Shown here in pieces: positions 23,767-27,587 of a stretch of 27,587 nucleotides of DNA. The stretch spans positions 1 through 27,587 of the forward strand of contig DAITMF010000042.1 of assembly GCA_036835325.1 (NCBI GenBank), given 5' to 3'. The first letter of the stretch is position 1; the number at the start of each line of letters is the position of its first letter. Both the position numbers and the translations under genes were made by a program. A model generated the notes under the pieces. That model searched no databases, was not told where the DNA came from, and saw nothing but the letters and a program-made list of their open reading frames with translations. This DNA comes from CAMCHP01 sp036835325 (lineage in GTDB: Bacteria > Bacteroidota > Bacteroidia > Flavobacteriales_D > Sanyastnellaceae).

Positions 23767-26700
23767 TTACTCCACAATGAATTGCTTCACGCGAATAGCG
23801 CCTTGAGCGGTCACCATAATGGTGTACGCACCGCTTGCCAAGTTGCTTACGTCGATTGTTGCAAACCCAGTGTAGCTGGTAGCCAGTACTACACGACCTG
23901 CATTGTCGAAGATGTTGATTTCAGCACCTGCTGGCACGTCGCCTGCAATGTTTACCGCAGCATTGGCTGGGTTAGGGTACACGTTGAAATCTGCAATTGG
24001 GTTCATGTCTTCAACTGAAGTTGGAGGCAAAAGAACTGCATTGATCACGTGAACAACACCGTTGTCAGCAACAAGGTCAACTACAGTTACCATAGCATTG
24101 TTGATCATCACACCTGGGCCATCAATGTCTACTTGAACCTCTTGACCTTGAAGAGTAGGTACACCGCCGTTTGAAAGGTCAGTTGAAAGCACTGCACCGC
24201 TCACTACGTGGTAGAGAAGAATGTTAGCCAATGCACCTGTTGGGTCAGCCAACAATTCATCGATCAAACCAGCAGGAAGCAAACCGAATGCAGCATCGGT
24301 TGGTGCAAATACGGTGAACGGACCTTCAGCAGACAAATCATCATCAAGACCGGCAGCGATAACAGCTGTTTCAAGAATGGTATGGTCTTCGCTGTTTACA
24401 ATAATGTCAACAACTGTGATAGGCTCTGCCGGTGGCAAAAGAACCGCGTCAATCACGTGAACAACACCGTTGTCGGCGAACAAATCAGAAACGATCACTT
24501 GCGCGTCATTGATGAATACACCGTCAGCGTTGATGGTAACGGTTACGTTTTCACCGAAAGCTGTGGGAATGGTTTGACCGTTGCTCAAATCGGTTGAAAG
24601 TGCAGCTACACCCGCAACGTGGTAAAGGAGAATGTCGGTCAACAATCCTGAAGGATCTTCCAACAAAGTTTCTACAGTTCCTGCTGGAAGAGCCTCGAAT
24701 GCAGCGTCGGTAGGAGCGAACACTGTGAACGGACCATCACCAGAGAGAACACCTACGAGATCAGCAGCAATGACTGCGGCTTCGAGGGTAGTGTGCACTC
24801 CGCTTACTACAATGATATCAACTACGGTTGGTGCAGGAGGAAGAAGCACCGCGTCAATCACGTGTACAACACCGTTGTCAGCGAACAAATCGTCGATGAT
24901 TACCTGTGCGTTGTTGATGAATACACCTTCAGATGTAATGTTCACGAGAACGTTTGAACCGTTCAATGTGGTTAAGAAGCCGTTCTCGAGGTCAGTTGAC
25001 AATACGTTGCCACCAACAGCGTGGTAGGTAAGGATCGCAGTCAAGGCTGGGATGTTATTCAACAAGGCATCTACGGTACCTGCAGGGAGAAGATCGAACG
25101 CCGCATCGGTTGGCGCGAATACGGTGAAAGGACCGTCACCTGAAAGCGTGGTTTCAAGACCTGCCGCCAATACCGCTGCCTCAAGCGTGGTGTGTACTTC
25201 ACTGTCAACAATGATGTCAACTACAGTTGCAGGAGGTGGCAAAAGAACGGCGTCGATTACGTGTACAACACCGTTGTCAGTTTCAATATCGGCAAAGATA
25301 ACCTCGGCATTGTTGATGAATACACCAGCATCAGAGACATTCACCAAAACGTTTGAACCGTTCAAAGTGGCTACAAAGCCATTTGACAAATCGGTTGAAA
25401 GTGCGGTAGCGCCTACTACGTGGTAGGTCAAAATCGCAGTTAAGGTTGGGATGTCGTTCAACAATGCTTCAACGGTTCCTTCTGGAAGCAATTCAAACGC
25501 TGCATCGGTTGGTGCAAATACGGTGAACGGACCTTCACCATCGAGTGTAGCTGTCAAGCCTGCAGCATCAATGGCTGCTTCGAGTGTGGTATGGTCTTCG
25601 CTGCCGATGATAATGTCCATAACAGTTACCGGTGGCAACAATACAGCATCAATCACGTGCACAATGCCGTTTTCGGCCAAGAGGTCGGTTGCGATAACCT
25701 GGGCATCGTTGATGAACACACCGTCAGCGGTGATGCTCACGGTGATGTTGTCACCCAAAACAGTTTCAAAGGTTTGGCCATCTGAAAGCGATGCAGCAAA
25801 CGCCGCACCACCCACAACGTGGTAAGTCAAAATAGCTGTAAGCGCTGGGATGTCATTCAACAATGCATCAACGGTTCCGGCAGGAAGCGCTTCGAATGCT
25901 GCATCGGTTGGTGCAAACACGGTGAACGGGCCTTCGCCTGCGAGCACGCCTTCAAGACCGGCGGCCAAAACTGCAGCTTCGAGGATAGTGTGAACAGGAC
26001 TGTTTACCACAATATCAACGACAGTAGCAGCGGGTGGCAAAAGAACTGCATCAATCACGTGAACGATGCCATTATCAGCAAGAATGTCAGCAACGATAAC
26101 CTGAGCGTTGTTGATGAAAATTCCGTTAGGAGTTACACTCACCAAGATATCAGAGTTGCTCAAGGTAGTAACAAAGCCACTTGAAAGACCTGTTGAAAGT
26201 GCATTTGCACCCACAGCGTGGTAAGTCAAAATGGTTGTTAGTGTCGGGATGTCATTCAACAAGGCCTGAACAGTCCCGGCTGGTAGGGCGTTAAAAGCTG
26301 CATCGGTTGGCGCAAAAACAGTGAATGGGCCAGAACCTGACAACACGGTCTCAAGACCCGCAGCCAATACAGCGGTCTCAAGAATGGTATGGTCAGGGCT
26401 GTTCACAACGATATCAACAACAGTCGCCGGAGGTGGCAAAAGAACCGCGTCAATGACGTGTACAACCCCGTTGGAGGCTGTTACGTTAGCAACAGTTACC
26501 ATGGCGTTGTTGATCATTACACCTGCAGTGAGGTTTACAATCACGTTCGAACCGTTCAAGGTTGGAACCAAACCATTTGAAAGGTCGCCCGACTGAACGT
26601 TTCCGCTTACAACGTGGTAAGTAAGGATATCGGTCAACGCCGGAATGTCATTCAACAAGGCATTCACAGTTCCTGCAGGCAACAGGTTGAATGCGTCATC

Positions 26701-26880
26701 GGTTGGTGCGAATACGGTGAATGGACCGTCGCCTGAAAGTGTGCCCTCAAGACCCGCAGCCAAAACAGCCGCTTCAAGCGTGTTGTGGTCATCACTGTTG
26801 ACGATGATATCGACAACAGTTTGAGCACGCAAGCCCGTAGCTATGACGAGCAGACTAAATAAGTAAACAAGTTTTTTCAT
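23767..26880 (-). CDS. Secreted seven-domain fasciclin (FAS1) repeat protein with T9SS sorting domain
   Basis: This 1037-residue precursor starts MKKLVYLFSLLVIATGLRAQ (ATG at 26880). A longer open frame upstream adds 15 unlikely residues. After the signal peptide come seven FAS1 domains of about 133 residues. Each opens with VVDIIV-like residues, carries the H1 box FTVFAPTDAAF, an LTYHVV segment, and the H2 box VVHVIDAVLLPP. A T9SS type A domain (from FNVYPNPANAA) ends the protein. FAS1 domains mediate cell-surface adhesion in many bacteria, and the array suggests an extended adhesin or matrix protein. The repeats are highly similar at both protein and DNA level, implying recent duplication or gene conversion. 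No clear -7 box was found upstream. Confidence 0.93.
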   Translation of the reverse strand: MKKLVYLFSLLVIATGLRAQTVVDIIVNSDDHNTLEAAVLAAGLEGTLSGDGPFTVFAPTDDAFNLLPAGTVNALLNDIPALTDILTYHVVSGNVQSGDLSNGLVPTLNGSNVIVNLTAGVMINNAMVTVANVTASNGVVHVIDAVLLPPPATVVDIVVNSPDHTILETAVLAAGLETVLSGSGPFTVFAPTDAAFNALPAGTVQALLNDIPTLTTILTYHAVGANALSTGLSSGFVTTLSNSDILVSVTPNGIFINNAQVIVADILADNGIVHVIDAVLLPPAATVVDIVVNSPVHTILEAAVLAAGLEGVLAGEGPFTVFAPTDAAFEALPAGTVDALLNDIPALTAILTYHVVGGAAFAASLSDGQTFETVLGDNITVSITADGVFINDAQVIATDLLAENGIVHVIDAVLLPPVTVMDIIIGSEDHTTLEAAIDAAGLTATLDGEGPFTVFAPTDAAFELLPEGTVEALLNDIPTLTAILTYHVVGATALSTDLSNGFVATLNGSNVLVNVSDAGVFINNAEVIFADIETDNGVVHVIDAVLLPPPATVVDIIVDSEVHTTLEAAVLAAGLETTLSGDGPFTVFAPTDAAFDLLPAGTVDALLNNIPALTAILTYHAVGGNVLSTDLENGFLTTLNGSNVLVNITSEGVFINNAQVIIDDLFADNGVVHVIDAVLLPPAPTVVDIIVVSGVHTTLEAAVIAADLVGVLSGDGPFTVFAPTDAAFEALPAGTVETLLEDPSGLLTDILLYHVAGVAALSTDLSNGQTIPTAFGENVTVTINADGVFINDAQVIVSDLFADNGVVHVIDAVLLPPAEPITVVDIIVNSEDHTILETAVIAAGLDDDLSAEGPFTVFAPTDAAFGLLPAGLIDELLADPTGALANILLYHVVSGAVLSTDLSNGGVPTLQGQEVQVDIDGPGVMINNAMVTVVDLVADNGVVHVINAVLLPPTSVEDMNPIADFNVYPNPANAAVNIAGDVPAGAEINIFDNAGRVVLATSYTGFATIDVSNLASGAYTIMVTAQGAIRVKQFIVE
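24023..26818 (-). repeat. Seven tandem DNA repeats of about 400 bp encoding FAS1 domains
   Basis: The segment encoding the FAS1 H1 box recurs near 24297, 24704, 25103, 25503, 25902, 26301 and 26696, a period of about 395-407 bp. The box is nearly identical in DNA sequence between copies, with occasional synonymous changes. Such arrays can recombine, and copy number may vary between strains. Confidence 0.85.
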
Positions 26881-27130
26881 GGTGCTAATTATGGAGTTAT
26901 GCCGGAAGTAACCCCATAAGAGCATCTTTGTTTAACCACATCTGATTTTCATTCAACAATTCTTGCAATCCAAACCGCTTTCTGGGGCAGTCATTCCTGG
27001 ATTCCTGTCGGCACCAATCGCTCAAAACACCCGAAAAACCGACATATTTGACGATTCCATGGTATCAGCTACCACCAAGCAGGCATAAAATCACAAAGCA
27101 TTGAAAAAAAGTGTGAATGAACAGAACGCG

Positions 27131-27138
27131 TATCTTTG
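27131..27138 (+). promoter_or_regulatory. -7 box (TATCTTTG) upstream of the structured leader
   Basis: This is a full match to TAnnTTTG. A TTG lies upstream at 27101 but 27 bases away, too far for a canonical -33. Transcription would start near 27142. Confidence 0.5.
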
Positions 27139-27141
27139 TGT

Positions 27142-27236
27142 TCTACTTCCGGTTGCTGTTTGCAACCAGATCGTAAGGTGTTTGAATCAATTATTTTGAT
27201 TTGGAGCAGCAGCCCCGCAAGGGGCTGTTGTTTTTT
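27142..27236 (+). ncRNA. Candidate small RNA or attenuated leader with three hairpins
   Basis: About 95 bases follow a full -7 box. They fold into GGTTGC/GCAACC (27151-27156 and 27162-27167, loop of 5), then AATCAA/TTGATT (27185-27190 and 27196-27201, loop of 5), then a strong stem ending in a T-run (27207-27230). The unpaired middle is 27168-27184. The features are those of a small non-coding RNA with its own promoter and terminator, but because the terminator stops 11 bases before the photolyase ATG it could equally be a transcription attenuator. No match to SRP RNA, tmRNA or RNase P was seen. Ends are approximate. Confidence 0.45.
27207..27236 (+). terminator. Intrinsic terminator with GCAA tetraloop before the photolyase gene
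   Basis: CAGCAGCCCC and GGGGCTGTTG pair over ten positions (one G-U) around a GCAA loop, followed by six T's. It ends just 11 bases before the next start codon, an unusual place unless the hairpin is regulatory. Confidence 0.8.
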
Positions 27237-27246
27237 ATACGTACCT

Positions 27247-27587
27247 ATGGCATCAACTTCAAAAATCGCCTTCTTTTGGCACCGTCGCGACCTGAGGGTT
27301 CATGACAATGTCGGCCTTCTTAAAGCCCTTCAAAGCAATCACCCTGTGTTGCCTGTCTTCATCTTTGACACCAACATCCTCGACAAACTCCCCCCCAACG
27401 ACGCCCGGGTTGCCTTCATACATCGAGAACTCGAACGCGTCAAAGCACAGTACGAGGATGCAGGCAGCACCCTAATCGTAATGCATGGTAAGCCCAAAGA
27501 AGTATGGAACGACCTCCTGAAGCACTACCCTGCTGCAGCTGTGTACACCAACCGCGACTATGAACCCTATGCCAAAGAACGTGATGC
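27247..27587 (+). CDS. Deoxyribodipyrimidine photolyase / cryptochrome family (3' partial)
   Basis: Only the first 113 residues are visible, running off the window end. The start MASTSKIAFFWHRRDLRVHDNVGL matches the N-terminal photolyase domain motif W-x-RRDLR-x-HDN, and the segment LPVFIFDTNIL plus TNRDYEPYAKERD fits the Rossmann-like antenna-binding domain. Photolyases repair UV-induced pyrimidine dimers using FADH and light; cryptochrome/DASH members share this domain, so the exact class cannot be told from the fragment. The ATG follows a terminator-like hairpin by 11 bases. Expression may therefore depend on read-through or on an unrecognised promoter. Confidence 0.85.
   Translation, partial: MASTSKIAFFWHRRDLRVHDNVGLLKALQSNHPVLPVFIFDTNILDKLPPNDARVAFIHRELERVKAQYEDAGSTLIVMHGKPKEVWNDLLKHYPAAAVYTNRDYEPYAKERD

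Larger units (their letters stand above)
26881..27246. other. 366-base intergenic region without a protein gene
   Basis: This region divides the divergent fasciclin and photolyase genes. The left half (26881-27100) shows no clear gene or promoter; it contains two copies of ATTCCTG (26990-27005) and a short inverted repeat arm at 26902. The right part holds a full -7 box and three hairpins, described separately. No tRNA or coding frame was seen. Confidence 0.6.

Noticed and set aside
23767..26880. Regular repeats that could suggest a CRISPR or satellite array
   Set aside because: The period is about 400 bp, in frame, and each unit encodes a FAS1 domain; there are no short repeats with unique spacers.
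26902..27152. TACTTCCGG at 27144-27152 and its reverse complement at 26902-26910
   Set aside because: A 9-bp inverted match 250 bases apart without further symmetry; could be chance, and no function is suggested.
27142..27236. Possible SRP RNA because of the AGCAGCC stretch
   Set aside because: The conserved SRP core with its GGAA-type tetraloop and asymmetric loop is absent; the stretch is part of a terminator stem.

Overview
The window looks like a chromosomal segment of a Bacteroidota bacterium, most likely Flavobacteriales. Four secreted proteins end in type IX secretion (T9SS) sorting domains, ribosome binding sites are almost absent, several genes have the Bacteroidota -7 box (TAnnTTTG) just ahead of the start codon, and the housekeeping set (UbiE/MenG, AroA, Mpl, PyrG, ExoA-like glycosyltransferase) is of the usual type. 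Base composition is roughly balanced and no IS element, phage, CRISPR or tRNA was seen.

Layout. 1-669: end of an outer-membrane beta-barrel. 749-5604: tight co-directional run aspartate aminotransferase, heptose-7-phosphate kinase-like protein, TrkH/KtrB potassium channel subunit and alpha/beta hydrolase, followed by ubiE-aroA (5670-7708). 7839-8387: a small orphan DNA-binding protein with a ParB/KorB-like helix-turn-helix and its own terminator. 8465-11351: a divergent pair of T9SS-secreted proteins, one a Cys-rich Kazal/Kunitz-like multi-domain protease inhibitor, the other a lysyl-endopeptidase-like protein whose three catalytic residues all appear replaced. 11355-12562: two membrane proteins. 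12694-14049: Mpl-like peptidoglycan recycling ligase. 14046-15536: DtxR/MntR-type regulator and ZIP metal transporter in one operon, with a candidate operator upstream. 15668-17268: SixA-like phosphatase and AI-2E-family permease. 17379-19031: pyrG, with a C-rich leader hairpin. 19028-19675: transglutaminase-like protein. 19694-21945: O-antigen ligase-like protein plus ExoA-like glycosyltransferase. 22082-23695: seven-bladed-propeller-like T9SS protein. 23767-26880: seven-repeat fasciclin (FAS1) T9SS protein. 26881-27246: intergenic stretch with a candidate small RNA or attenuator. 27247-end: N-terminus of a DNA photolyase.

How it fits together. Most of the window is core metabolism and envelope biology: chorismate and menaquinone steps, peptidoglycan recycling, LPS/heptose and O-antigen steps, potassium and divalent metal homeostasis. 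The accessory interest lies in the secreted inhibitor/pseudoprotease pair, the possible CTP-responsive leader of pyrG, the metal regulator and its operator, and the structured RNA region before the photolyase gene.
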